Source: Sphingopyxis sp. (lineage in GTDB: Bacteria > Pseudomonadota > Alphaproteobacteria > Sphingomonadales > Sphingomonadaceae). Taken from it: a stretch of DNA of 60,126 bases. The notes beneath the pieces are model-generated. The model had not been told where the DNA came from. It searched no databases and saw nothing but the letters and a program-made list of their open reading frames with translations. Within the stretch, counting starts at the first letter, position 1. Each line of letters begins with the position of its first letter. Of the stretch, positions 17,621-25,282 are shown piece by piece. Made by a program: the position numbers and the translations under genes. The DNA is taken from contig JAGHZY010000027.1 in assembly GCA_017745175.1 (NCBI GenBank), positions 1-60,126 of the forward strand, read 5' to 3'.

Positions 17621-18424
17621 ATGAACCTCAATGACATGTTCGGCCTCGACGGCCGCATCGCGCTCGTCACCGGCGGCTCGCGCGGGATCGGCAAGATGAT
17701 CGTCGAGGGCTATCTCGCCGCGGGCGCCGCGCGCGTCTATATCTCGGCGCGCAAGACCGCGCAGATCGAGGAGGCCGTCGCCGATTTCGAGACGCGCTAT
17801 CCAGGCAAGGTCATCGGCCTGCCCGTCGACCTCGCGACCGTCGAAGGCTGCCGTGCGCTCGCCAAGGAACTCGCAGCGCGCGAGGAACGCCTCGACATCC
17901 TCGTCAACAACGCCGGCGCCGCATGGGGCGAACCGTTCGAGGGCTTCCCCGAGGCGGGCTGGGACAAGGTGATGGACATCAACGTCAAATCGCCCTTCTT
18001 CCTGACGCAGGCGCTGCACGGGCTGCTCAAGGGGGCGGGAACGCAGGATCGCCCGGCAAAGGTCATCAACATCGGCTCGATCGACGGCCAGCGCCTCAAT
18101 CCGTGGGAAACATACAGCTACCACGCCTCGAAGGCCGCGATCCTCTACCTCACCAAGCGCCTCGCGGCGCGGCTCGTCACCGATCATATCCTCGTCACCG
18201 CGATCGCGCCCGGCGCGTTCCAGTCGGACATGAACAAGGCCGCGCGCGACCATGGCGACGCGGTGGCGAAGAGCATCCCCGTGAAGCGCATCGGCGTGCC
18301 CGAGGACATGGCGGGCGCCGCGATCTTCCTCGCGTCGAAGGCGGGCGACTATGTTGTCGGCGACACGATCACCGTCGACGGCGGGCTCGTGCACGGCGAC
18401 CTCAAGACCAGCATCGACGCCTGA
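17621..18424 (+). CDS. Short-chain dehydrogenase/reductase (SDR)
   Basis: 267 residues from ATG 17621 (MNLNDMFGLDGR), preceded by a purine-rich GGGAGGGAGAAAAGG stretch; the frame upstream is repeat DNA. Motifs: TGGSRGIG near residue 18, NNAGAAWG near residue 97, INIGSIDG with the catalytic Ser, YHASK with Tyr and Lys, and VDGGLVHG at the end. This architecture is close to SDRs annotated as 3-oxoacyl reductases. It follows the two-subunit acyl-CoA dehydrogenase across a repeat, so it may belong to the same transcript and oxidise the hydroxyacyl product. Substrate unknown. Confidence 0.87.
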   Translation: MNLNDMFGLDGRIALVTGGSRGIGKMIVEGYLAAGAARVYISARKTAQIEEAVADFETRYPGKVIGLPVDLATVEGCRALAKELAAREERLDILVNNAGAAWGEPFEGFPEAGWDKVMDINVKSPFFLTQALHGLLKGAGTQDRPAKVINIGSIDGQRLNPWETYSYHASKAAILYLTKRLAARLVTDHILVTAIAPGAFQSDMNKAARDHGDAVAKSIPVKRIGVPEDMAGAAIFLASKAGDYVVGDTITVDGGLVHGDLKTSIDA

Positions 18425-18441
18425 TCCAGCCCATTCCTTAT

Positions 18442-18517
18442 CGTCACCCCGGACTTGATCCGGGGTCCCGCTATTCGACGGTACAAAGCGGGATGCCGGA
18501 TCAAGTCCGGGGTGACG
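18442..18517. repeat. Dispersed palindromic repeat, family A, copy 2
   Basis: Arms at 18442-18468 and 18490-18517 mirror each other (CGTCACCCCGGACTTGATCC and its inverse), with about 20 bases between. The arms match copy 1 at 2044-2107 apart from a few substitutions. Confidence 0.85.
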
Positions 18518-18583
18518 AAAGAGGAATTTGACTCGGCTGTCTCCAAGGTGTATTATTTAACTAATGCACCAAGGAGATCGACC

Positions 18584-19105
18584 ATGCGTCTCGCATTTCT
18601 CATTCCGCCGATGATGCTTCTCGCCGCCTGCGGATCGGATGAGAAGAAGCCCGGCAAGGGTACCGAAATCTCGATCAATGCCGACGGCGACAGCGGCGGC
18701 GTGAAGATCAACACAGGCAAGGACGGCGGCAAGGTCAGGATCGACGGCGAAGATGGTACCGCGATCAACATCGATGTGCCCGATTTCGTCGACCTCGATA
18801 TCGAGAGCGATTTCGACATCGACGGGGTCAAGCTCTATCCGGGCAGCCATGTGACCAAGGTCGACGTCGATGCGACCGACAGGAACGGCACGGACAAGGC
18901 GACGGTCAGGCTTGGCTTCACCTCGCCCGCCACGCCCAAGGTCGCCGCCGACTGGATGGCGGGCGAATTCGGCGGGAAGGGCGTCAAGGTCACCCGGACC
19001 GGCGACACACTCGCGGGCAAGACCAGCGACGGCGAGAATTTCACGATCCGCTTCGGACCCGACGGCAAGACCGCCAGGGGCGAGGTGGTGATCGTCAAGA
19101 GCTGA
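18584..19105 (+). CDS. Lipoprotein of unknown function
   Basis: 173 residues from ATG 18584, 8 bases after the ribosome-binding site AAGGAG; the longer open frame upstream runs through repeat DNA. A signal peptide ends in the lipobox LLAAC (Cys near residue 15), so the protein is lipid-anchored in the envelope. The mature part has short alternating beta-like segments rich in Asp, Gly and Lys (EISINADGDSGGVKI, KVRIDGEDGTAINI), and a C-terminal half with SPATPKVAADWMAGEF. No domain was recognised. It stands alone between two different palindromic repeats. Confidence 0.8.
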   Translation: MRLAFLIPPMMLLAACGSDEKKPGKGTEISINADGDSGGVKINTGKDGGKVRIDGEDGTAINIDVPDFVDLDIESDFDIDGVKLYPGSHVTKVDVDATDRNGTDKATVRLGFTSPATPKVAADWMAGEFGGKGVKVTRTGDTLAGKTSDGENFTIRFGPDGKTARGEVVIVKS

Positions 19106-19110
19106 CCTTC

Positions 19111-19171
19111 GTGAACCCCGGCGCATGCCGGGGCCTATGGTGTCCGGGCCCCGGCTTGCGCCGGGGTTCAC
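19111..19171. repeat. Dispersed palindromic repeat, family B, copy 1
   Basis: Arm GTGAACCCCGGCGCATGCCG (from 19111) faces the inverse arm ending GCGCCGGGGTTCAC at 19171, with about a dozen bases between. Each arm can form its own hairpin. Other copies are at 47529-47598, 47910-47936 and 49051-49123. It separates the lipoprotein gene from the convergent ppc gene. Confidence 0.85.
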
Positions 19172-19174
19172 ATA

Positions 19175-21862
19175 TTACCCGCTGTTCCTGAGCGCCGTCG
19201 CGATCGCGTTGATCGTCAGCTGGATGCCCTCGGCGATGCGCGGGTCGGTCTCGCCGGCGCGGTGGCGCTTCATCAGCTCGATCTGGAGCAGGTTCAGCGG
19301 CTCGATATAGGGCAACCGCAGCCGGATCGACGCCTCGAGCGCGGAATTCTTCTCGAGCAGCCGCGTCTGGCCGGTGATGTCGAGCAGCCCGTCATGCGCG
19401 CGGTTCCAACCGTCGCGGATGCGCGTGAAGATTTCGGCCTGCCCGTCGACATGCCCCGCGAGCTCGGCATAGCGCGCCGCGATCCCCATGTCGGACTTGG
19501 CGAGCACCATCTCCATATTGTCGAGCAGCGCGGCGAAAAAGGGACGGCTTTGCGCCATGTCGGTCAGCAGCGCCTTGTCGCCGAAGCCCGCGAACGCCTC
19601 GCCGGTGCCGTACCAGCCGGGCAGCATCGTCCGTGCCTGCGCCCAGCTGAACACCCACGGGATCGCGCGCAGATCCTCGATCGCGGTCGATTTGGTACGG
19701 CTCGACGGCCGCGATCCGATCTTGAGCCCCGCGATCTCGGCGATCGGGGTCATCGCGCGGAAGAAGTCGCGGAACGCCGGCGTGTCGTAAACGAGGCCGC
19801 GATAGGCCGCGAACGCGGTGTCCGACAGCGCATCCATCGCTTCGGCAAAGCGCGCCGCGTCGGCGTCGCTCTTCGCCTCGGGCTCGAGGCTCGCGAGCAG
19901 GCTCGCCGACACCATCGCCTCGATGTTCGTCGCGGCGCCGTCGATCGTGCCATATTTGGCGGCGATCACCTCACCCTGTTCGGTGATGCGGATGCGCCCC
20001 TGCACGGTGCCGGCGGGCTGTGCGCGGATCGCGGCAAAGGCGCTGCCGCCGCCGCGCCCGACCGCGCCGCCGCGGCCGTGGAACAATTGCATCGCGGTAT
20101 CGGCGGCCTCGAACACCGGGGTCAGCGCCGCCGACGCCTGATGCAGCCCCCACGTCGATGTCAGGTAACCGCCATCCTTGTTCGAATCCGAATAGCCAAT
20201 CATCACTTCCTGATGCCCGCGCGCGGCGACATGCGGCGCGATTTCGGGCAGCGCGAAATAGGCGGTCATGATCGCGGGCGCGTCGTCGAGGTCGGCGATC
20301 GTCTCGAACAGCGGCACGACCATCAGATTGTCGCTGCTTTCGGACGACCACAGCCCGCCCTCGCGCGCGAGGACATGGACTTCGAGCAGGTCGGACAGGC
20401 TCTCGGCCTTGCTGATGATCCACTGGACGATCGCGTCGCTACCGAGCTTCGCCCGCACCGATGCCGCGGCATGGACGATCGCGAGCTCGCCCGCGGTCTC
20501 CTCGCTCCATTCGTGCCACGGCGCGGCGAGCGGCCGGTTGACGCCGAGTTCGCGGCGCAGCAGCGCGACGCGCGCCTCCTCGCCCAGCGCCGCATAGTCG
20601 GCCTCGACCCCCGACACCCTCAGCAGCTCGGCAAGCACGCGTTCGTGCACCGCGCTGTTCTGCCGCATGTCGAGCGTCGCGAGGTGGAAACCGAAGACCT
20701 CGACCGCACGGATCAGCCGCCCGAGCGCACCGATGCCCGCGAACTGCCCCTTGCCGCTCGACGATAGCCCGGCGGCGATCGTGAGCAGGTCGCGGCGGAA
20801 ATCGGCGGGAGCCGCATAAGCCTCGCCCTTCAGCGGCGCGGGGCGCGGCGGCGCCTTGCCTGTGATCGCAACATAGGTCGCCGAAAGCCGCGCATAAATG
20901 CCCGACAGCGCGCGGCGATAGGGTTCGTCGCCGCGGCTCGCCGCGCCGTCGCCGCTCGCCTCGGCGAGCGCTTCGACCGCCTCGGGCACCGTCGCGAGGC
21001 TCGACGACACCGACAGCTCGGCACCGAGTGCATGGACCTGGTCGATATAATGGCCGAGCACCGCGGCCGCGTTGCGCGAGGTTGCCTGCCGCAGCGTCTC
21101 GGCGGTGACGAAGGGATTGCCGTCGCGGTCGCCGCCGATCCAGCTCCCGACGCGCAGGAAGGACGCGGGGCGCTGCCCCAGCTCCTTTTCCCAGCGCGCA
21201 TAAAGCTTGGGCACGACGGGCAGGAAGACGTCGCGCAAATAGGTCAGCGCATTGTCGATCTCGTCGGCGACGAACAATTTCTGCGTGCGCAGCGGCCGCG
21301 TCTGCCAGAGCAGGATCACCTGCCGCCGGATCGCCTCCTCGATCACATCGCCCTCGGGCGTCTCGTCGATCCCGGCATCGCGCAGCCGCATCAGCTCGGC
21401 GACGCGGTTCTTGTGGTCGAGCACCGACTTGCGGCGCACTTCGGTCGGGTGCGCGGTCAGCACCGGTGCGACGAGCGAAGCGCCGAGCAGCGCCGCGATC
21501 GCGTCGCCGTCGATCCCCTCACCCTTCAGCTTTTCGATCGCCGCGGCGACCGTCGCCTCGGGCTCGGCGGCGACCCCCTGCCGGTCCTCGGCAAGGTTGG
21601 CGAGCATCGAGAAGAGCATGAAACCGCGCACGAAGGCGATCGTGTCGTCGAGCCCCAGCGCATCGAGCCCCGGATCGATCGCCTCGGCCCCCGCGATCCC
21701 GCGGTGCCGGTCGACACTCGACGAGCGGATATATTCGGTCTGGCGGAACAATTTGTCGCCGCCATAGGCGCGGATGACGTCGCCGAGGATCCGCCCGAGA
21801 TAGCGGATGTCGGGATTTTGCGAGATCTGGATAGGCGGGCCCATGAGCCCAGCTTGCTGCAC
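19175..21862 (-). CDS. ppc: Phosphoenolpyruvate carboxylase
   Basis: 895 residues, the usual size. The N-terminal catalytic His is in VLTAHPTEVRRKS near residue 140, a second signature GYSDSNKDGGYLTS is near residue 550, and the glycine loop FHGRGGAVGRGGG is near residue 595; the C-terminus ends NAIATALRNSG, close to the conserved end of the family. It fixes bicarbonate onto PEP to give oxaloacetate and refills the TCA cycle. The start may be ATG 21862 or ATG 21844 (MGPPIQISQNPD), the latter being nearer the usual N-terminus. Two perfect palindromes lie 23-73 bases upstream. Confidence 0.96.
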   Translation of the reverse strand: MQQAGLMGPPIQISQNPDIRYLGRILGDVIRAYGGDKLFRQTEYIRSSSVDRHRGIAGAEAIDPGLDALGLDDTIAFVRGFMLFSMLANLAEDRQGVAAEPEATVAAAIEKLKGEGIDGDAIAALLGASLVAPVLTAHPTEVRRKSVLDHKNRVAELMRLRDAGIDETPEGDVIEEAIRRQVILLWQTRPLRTQKLFVADEIDNALTYLRDVFLPVVPKLYARWEKELGQRPASFLRVGSWIGGDRDGNPFVTAETLRQATSRNAAAVLGHYIDQVHALGAELSVSSSLATVPEAVEALAEASGDGAASRGDEPYRRALSGIYARLSATYVAITGKAPPRPAPLKGEAYAAPADFRRDLLTIAAGLSSSGKGQFAGIGALGRLIRAVEVFGFHLATLDMRQNSAVHERVLAELLRVSGVEADYAALGEEARVALLRRELGVNRPLAAPWHEWSEETAGELAIVHAAASVRAKLGSDAIVQWIISKAESLSDLLEVHVLAREGGLWSSESSDNLMVVPLFETIADLDDAPAIMTAYFALPEIAPHVAARGHQEVMIGYSDSNKDGGYLTSTWGLHQASAALTPVFEAADTAMQLFHGRGGAVGRGGGSAFAAIRAQPAGTVQGRIRITEQGEVIAAKYGTIDGAATNIEAMVSASLLASLEPEAKSDADAARFAEAMDALSDTAFAAYRGLVYDTPAFRDFFRAMTPIAEIAGLKIGSRPSSRTKSTAIEDLRAIPWVFSWAQARTMLPGWYGTGEAFAGFGDKALLTDMAQSRPFFAALLDNMEMVLAKSDMGIAARYAELAGHVDGQAEIFTRIRDGWNRAHDGLLDITGQTRLLEKNSALEASIRLRLPYIEPLNLLQIELMKRHRAGETDPRIAEGIQLTINAIATALRNSG

Positions 21863-21884
21863 CTGCGAAGAAGCAGGGTCAAGC

Positions 21885-21935
21885 CGCGCATAGCTATGCG
21901 CGCGTTATATCCGTGCGCCCCGCCCGGGCGGGGCG
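21885..21935. promoter_or_regulatory. Two perfect palindromes upstream of ppc
   Basis: An 18-base palindrome (CGCGCATAG and its inverse, 21885-21902) and a 20-base palindrome (CGCCCCGCCC and its inverse, 21916-21935) are 13 bases apart, just before the ppc start. Neither has a loop or T-run, so dimer-binding operators are more likely than terminators. The rest of the 229-base gap to 22091 shows nothing I can name. Confidence 0.4.
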
Positions 21936-22091
21936 TTCCCGTACCAATCTCCGAAGTGTCATCGAATGTAACAGAATTACGCGCGTCGATGTGAATCGCG
22001 GGCGACGAGCGATGCCATCACAGGCATGAGGGACGGATGCGCTTTCTTCCCGGCCTCCGGCAGTCGCTCGTTCCGTGCGTTTGTCCGACGC

Positions 22092-22520
22092 CTAACGCGT
22101 CCGCACCATGACCAGCGTGCCCAGGTCGATGCGCGGGCGGCCGTCGAAGGTCACGCCGTTATGCGTGTCGGTGATGAACATCAGCTTCCCGGACGCGTCG
22201 GTGATGCGCGCCGAGACCGAATAGCGACCGCGCGGGTCGATCTTCCGCTCGTCGACGGTCAGCGAGAAGGCAAAGGGCACCTGCCGGCCGTCGGCGGTGA
22301 ACGACTGCTGCGCGATCGTCTTCGACGGCGCATCCATCAGGCTGACGTCGGAAAGCTGGATCTCGACCTGCGCGGTCGGCGGCAACGCCATGCGCTCGCG
22401 ATAGGTGATACTGCCGGTGACCGACACCGGCGCTTCGGACGGTGGCATGATCGTCGCGCAGGCGGCGAGCAGAGGGGCGGTGATCGCACTGGCGGCGAGA
22501 ACGCGGGTGAGGCGAACCAT
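22092..22520 (-). CDS. YbaY/YscW-family lipoprotein
   Basis: 142 residues from ATG 22520. A signal peptide ends at the lipobox LLAAC (Cys near residue 21). The mature domain begins VSVTGSITYRERMALPPTAQ and continues with ISLTV-like strands, SARITDASGKLMFITDT and a closing LGTLVMV; this is the pattern of the YbaY/YscW domain, found in lipoproteins that assist type III secretion outer-membrane rings and in many housekeeping homologues. Without secretion genes here, a general envelope role is likelier. The frame upstream of 22520 runs into the HNH gene and is not used. Confidence 0.82.
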   Translation of the reverse strand: MVRLTRVLAASAITAPLLAACATIMPPSEAPVSVTGSITYRERMALPPTAQVEIQLSDVSLMDAPSKTIAQQSFTADGRQVPFAFSLTVDERKIDPRGRYSVSARITDASGKLMFITDTHNGVTFDGRPRIDLGTLVMVRTR

Positions 22521-22602
22521 GATGTTTCTCCTTTTTTCGATGGTTGGCGGCCGCCTAGTCCCATCGAGGTGAACCCATGCTGTCCCGATCGTTGTGCGGC
22601 CG

Positions 22603-23169
22603 TCAGCCTTCCAGTTCAACGTCCCAATAGAGCCAGTCGATCCAGCTCGTGTGCAGATAATTGGGCGGAAAGGCGCGGCCGTTGTCCTGCAGCTGCCAGC
22701 TCGTCGGGCGCCACGGCTGGCGATAGAGCGGCATATGCGCCTGTTGCGGCGTACGCCCGCCCTTCTTGAGGTTGCACGGCGCGCAGGCGGTCGCGACATT
22801 TTCCCATGTCGTCCGCCCGCCGAGCCGGCGCGGCACGACATGATCGAAGGTCAGATCCTTGCCCGACCCGCAATATTGGCACGCGAAGCGGTCGCGCAGG
22901 AACAGGTTGAAGCGCGTGAAGGCTGGATGCTCCGACGGCTTCACATATTGACGCAGCGCAATGACGCTCGGGATCGGCATCGTCCGCGTCGGCGAATGGA
23001 TTTCGCGTTCGTAATTCTCGACGATGGTGACCCGGTCGAGGAAGACCGCCTTCACCGCGGTCTGCCACGGCCAGAGGCTCAGCGGATAATAGCTCAGCGG
23101 CGTATAGTCGGCGTTGAGAACGAGCGCCGGACAGCTATCGGGATGCCTGGCAAGATCGGGATGGAACAT
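22603..23169 (-). CDS. HNH endonuclease family protein
   Basis: 188 residues from ATG 23169 (MFHPDLARHPD), which fits the N-terminus remembered for relatives; an ATG at 23214 would add 15 residues. The N-terminal half carries ALVLNADYTPLSYYPLSLWPW, and the HNH core follows: CQYCG near residue 101, TFDHVVPRRLGG with the catalytic His, and CAPCNLKKGG with the second zinc Cys pair. This conserved single-copy protein is widespread in alphaproteobacteria and is usually annotated only as an HNH nuclease; its biological role is not known to me. No toxin-antitoxin or restriction partner lies next to it. Confidence 0.85.
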   Translation of the reverse strand: MFHPDLARHPDSCPALVLNADYTPLSYYPLSLWPWQTAVKAVFLDRVTIVENYEREIHSPTRTMPIPSVIALRQYVKPSEHPAFTRFNLFLRDRFACQYCGSGKDLTFDHVVPRRLGGRTTWENVATACAPCNLKKGGRTPQQAHMPLYRQPWRPTSWQLQDNGRAFPPNYLHTSWIDWLYWDVELEG

Positions 23170-23338
23170 GGCTAGATAACGCTGCCCCCATTGCTTCACG
23201 GGATGGCGCGCCACTGCCTCCCGCGCGTGACACTGTCATTACATGCCCTATCAGATTCTGCCGTCAAGGGGCTTCTGCCCGCAAGATATGGAATGATTCA
23301 CTTTGACTTGGCACAGCATATGGATTCATGGCGCGGCC

Positions 23339-24190
23339 ATGCTGACACGTTTCGCCCCCAGCCCGACCGGCGAGCTCCATCTCGGCCACGCGTATAGCGC
23401 GGTGCTCGCGCACGCGGCCGCACGCGCTGCCGGCGGGCGTTTCCGCATCCGCATCGACGATATCGACGGCAGCCGTTCGCGCGAGGAATTTGTCGCGGCC
23501 TCGCTCGCCGATCTGGCGTGGCTCGGGATCGACCGGGATGGCGACCTCTTGCGCCAGTCGGACCGGCTCGGCACCTATGCTGCCGCGCTCGACGGCCTTC
23601 GGGCCCGTGGCCTCGTCTATCCCTGCTTCTGCACCCGCGCTGACATCGCCGCGAGCCTGTCGGCACCGCACGGGCCTTCGGGCGCCCTCTATCCGGGCAC
23701 CTGCCGCAACCTCTCCGATGCTGACCGCGCGCGGCGCATGGCGGCTGAACCGCATTGCTGGCGCCTCGACATGGCGCGCGCAATCGCGGAAACCGGCGAA
23801 CTCCTGTGGGAAGAGGCGGGACAGGGGCTGCGCACCGCCGATCCGCTCGCGCACGGCGACATCGTCCTCGCGCGCAAGGATGCGCCCGCCAGCTATCATC
23901 TTGCAAGCACGCTCGACGATACTGTGATGGGGGTGACCCACGTCATCCGAGGCGCCGACCTTGTCGCCTCGACCGACGTCCACCGGCTGCTGCAGGCGCT
24001 GCTGGGCCTCTCGACGCCGCTTTATCGCCATCATGCACTCGTTTGCGGGCCCGACGGCAAAAGGCTCGCCAAACGCGACGCCGCGGCGTCGCTGAAGGGA
24101 TTGCGCGACGCCGGCGTTGACGGACCCGCGCTTGCCGCCGATCTGGTCGCCGGGCGGCTTCCCGCTGGCTATTCGCTGCAAAACGCCTAG
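23339..24190 (+). CDS. gluQ: Glutamyl-queuosine tRNA-Asp synthetase (GluQRS)
   Basis: 283 residues from ATG 23339 (MLTRFAPSPTGELHLGH), the standard N-terminus of the family. The HLGHAYS motif binds ATP, Cys residues in YPCFCTR and YPGTC form a zinc site, and GKRLAKRD is the KMSKS-like loop. There is no anticodon-binding domain, which separates it from GltX. It attaches Glu to queuosine at position 34 of tRNA-Asp. A YhhQ-type queuosine-precursor transporter is encoded 8 kb away (32159-32806), although the two are not in one operon. The common REDID segment reads RIDDID here. Confidence 0.93.
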   Translation: MLTRFAPSPTGELHLGHAYSAVLAHAAARAAGGRFRIRIDDIDGSRSREEFVAASLADLAWLGIDRDGDLLRQSDRLGTYAAALDGLRARGLVYPCFCTRADIAASLSAPHGPSGALYPGTCRNLSDADRARRMAAEPHCWRLDMARAIAETGELLWEEAGQGLRTADPLAHGDIVLARKDAPASYHLASTLDDTVMGVTHVIRGADLVASTDVHRLLQALLGLSTPLYRHHALVCGPDGKRLAKRDAAASLKGLRDAGVDGPALAADLVAGRLPAGYSLQNA

Positions 24191-24199
24191 AATGGCCCC

Positions 24200-24424
24200 A
24201 TGGAAATCCTGCTTGTCCTTGGCGTCGTCATCGCCGCCGGCTTCGTCCTCTTCTCGCTCGCGCGCGGGCTCTTCTATTTCTCGCAGGGCCACCGTGCCCA
24301 GGTCGACGGCACCGCGCACGAGAATCAGGTGATGCAGAACCGGATGATGATGGCCCGCGTCAAATGGCAGGCGATCACTATCATCCTGCTCGTCCTGATC
24401 GGCGTCTTTGCCGCCGGGAGCTGA
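24200..24424 (+). CDS. Small two-TM membrane protein, HIG1-like
   Basis: 74 residues with two hydrophobic segments (about 2-26 and 54-72) joined by a polar loop QGHRAQVDGTAHENQVMQNR. The pattern matches the twin-transmembrane, HIG1-domain-like small proteins of alphaproteobacteria, which are linked to cytochrome oxidase assembly in mitochondria; a bacterial role is not established. It begins 9 bases after gluQ and probably shares its transcript. Codon use matches the neighbours, and the length is typical. Confidence 0.8.
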   Translation: MEILLVLGVVIAAGFVLFSLARGLFYFSQGHRAQVDGTAHENQVMQNRMMMARVKWQAITIILLVLIGVFAAGS

Positions 24425-24449
24425 TCGAACCGACCCATCTTGCCAATTT

Positions 24450-24533
24450 CCCGTTCGCATCGAGCGAAGTCGAGATGCCTCTCGGGCTTGGCGCAATATC
24501 GATGGGTGTCTCGACTTCGCTCGACACGAACGG
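24450..24533. repeat. Dispersed repeat, family C, copy 2
   Basis: Reverse-orientation copy of the element at 3801-3883: CATCGAGCGAAGTCGAGATG at one end and GTGTCTCGACTTCGCTCGAC at the other, with a similar central part. It fills the gap before the cobalamin adenosyltransferase gene. Confidence 0.85.
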
Positions 24534-24568
24534 CCCAGGCCGGTCGCCAAACCCGGGGTAGCCTGCAC

Positions 24569-25150
24569 ATGGTCAAGCTCAACAAGATCTACACGCGCAC
24601 CGGCGACGACGGCACCACCGGCCTCGCCGACGGCTCGCGCATCGCGAAGTCCGATGCGCTGATGGCGGCGATCGGCGACGTCGACGAGGCGAACAGCGCG
24701 GTCGGCATCGCCGCAGCTGCGCTTGATCCGGCGAGCGACGAGGGCGCGATGCTGTCGCGCATCCAGAACGAGCTGTTCGACCTCGGCGCCGACCTTGCGA
24801 CGCCGCCCGACATCCGGTTCGGTTTCGGCCCGCACGAGATGGCGCTGCGCATCGTGCCGAGCCAGATCGCGCGGCTGGAGGATGAGATCGACGCGATGAA
24901 CGCCGCGCTCGATGCGCTCAAAAGCTTCGTCCTTCCGGGCGGTACCGAAGCCGCGGCGCGGCTCCACCTCGCGCGTGCGATCACGCGCCGCGCCGAACGC
25001 GCGGCCGTATCGGCAGGGAAGGCGCGCGACCTCAACCCGCTCGCGCTCAACTATCTCAACCGCCTGTCGGATCATCTGTTCGTGCTCACGCGGCACCTCA
25101 ACGCCGCGGCGGGGGGCGACATCCTCTGGAAACCCGGCGCGACGCGCTGA
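24569..25150 (+). CDS. Cob(I)yrinic acid a,c-diamide adenosyltransferase, PduO type
   Basis: 193 residues from ATG 24569; upstream codons in the frame belong to the family C repeat. The N-terminus KIYTRTGDDGTTGLADGSR holds the ATP-binding TRTGDDG motif; the middle carries IQNELFDLGADLATP, and the C-terminal helices have RAITRRAERA and LNYLNRLSDHLFVL. It transfers adenosyl to cob(I)alamin to make adenosylcobalamin, the cofactor of methylmalonyl-CoA mutase, which would process the propionyl-CoA made by valine breakdown. The latter link is inferred, and no mutase is in the window. Confidence 0.93.
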   Translation: MVKLNKIYTRTGDDGTTGLADGSRIAKSDALMAAIGDVDEANSAVGIAAAALDPASDEGAMLSRIQNELFDLGADLATPPDIRFGFGPHEMALRIVPSQIARLEDEIDAMNAALDALKSFVLPGGTEAAARLHLARAITRRAERAAVSAGKARDLNPLALNYLNRLSDHLFVLTRHLNAAAGGDILWKPGATR

Positions 25151-25192
25151 TTCCGGAAACCTCGTCACCCCGGTATGGCGAAGGATGAATTT

Positions 25193-25207
25193 GTTCCCTA
25201 AATGTTC
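25193..25207. promoter_or_regulatory. LexA-type box before egtB
   Basis: GTTC-CCTAAAT-GTTC is an exact GTTC-N7-GTTC direct repeat, the alphaproteobacterial LexA box, in an AT-richer patch 76 bases before the egtB start. About two chance matches to this pattern would be expected over the whole window, but only a fraction of one in intergenic DNA. Confidence 0.45.
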
Positions 25208-25282
25208 TGGACTTTGCCGCACGCCGTAACCATAATCCGGTGAACCGCGAAACCGAATCGTACATCGGGGGATTGTCTCGCC

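Noticed and set aside
19111..19171. Family B repeat taken as the intrinsic terminator of ppc and the lipoprotein gene
   Set aside because: The hairpins are stable but no T-run follows on either strand, and the same element occurs at other types of sites.
22603..23169. HNH protein as part of a restriction or mobile system
   Set aside because: No methylase, specificity subunit, integrase or repeat boundary lies beside it, and relatives are conserved single-copy genes.
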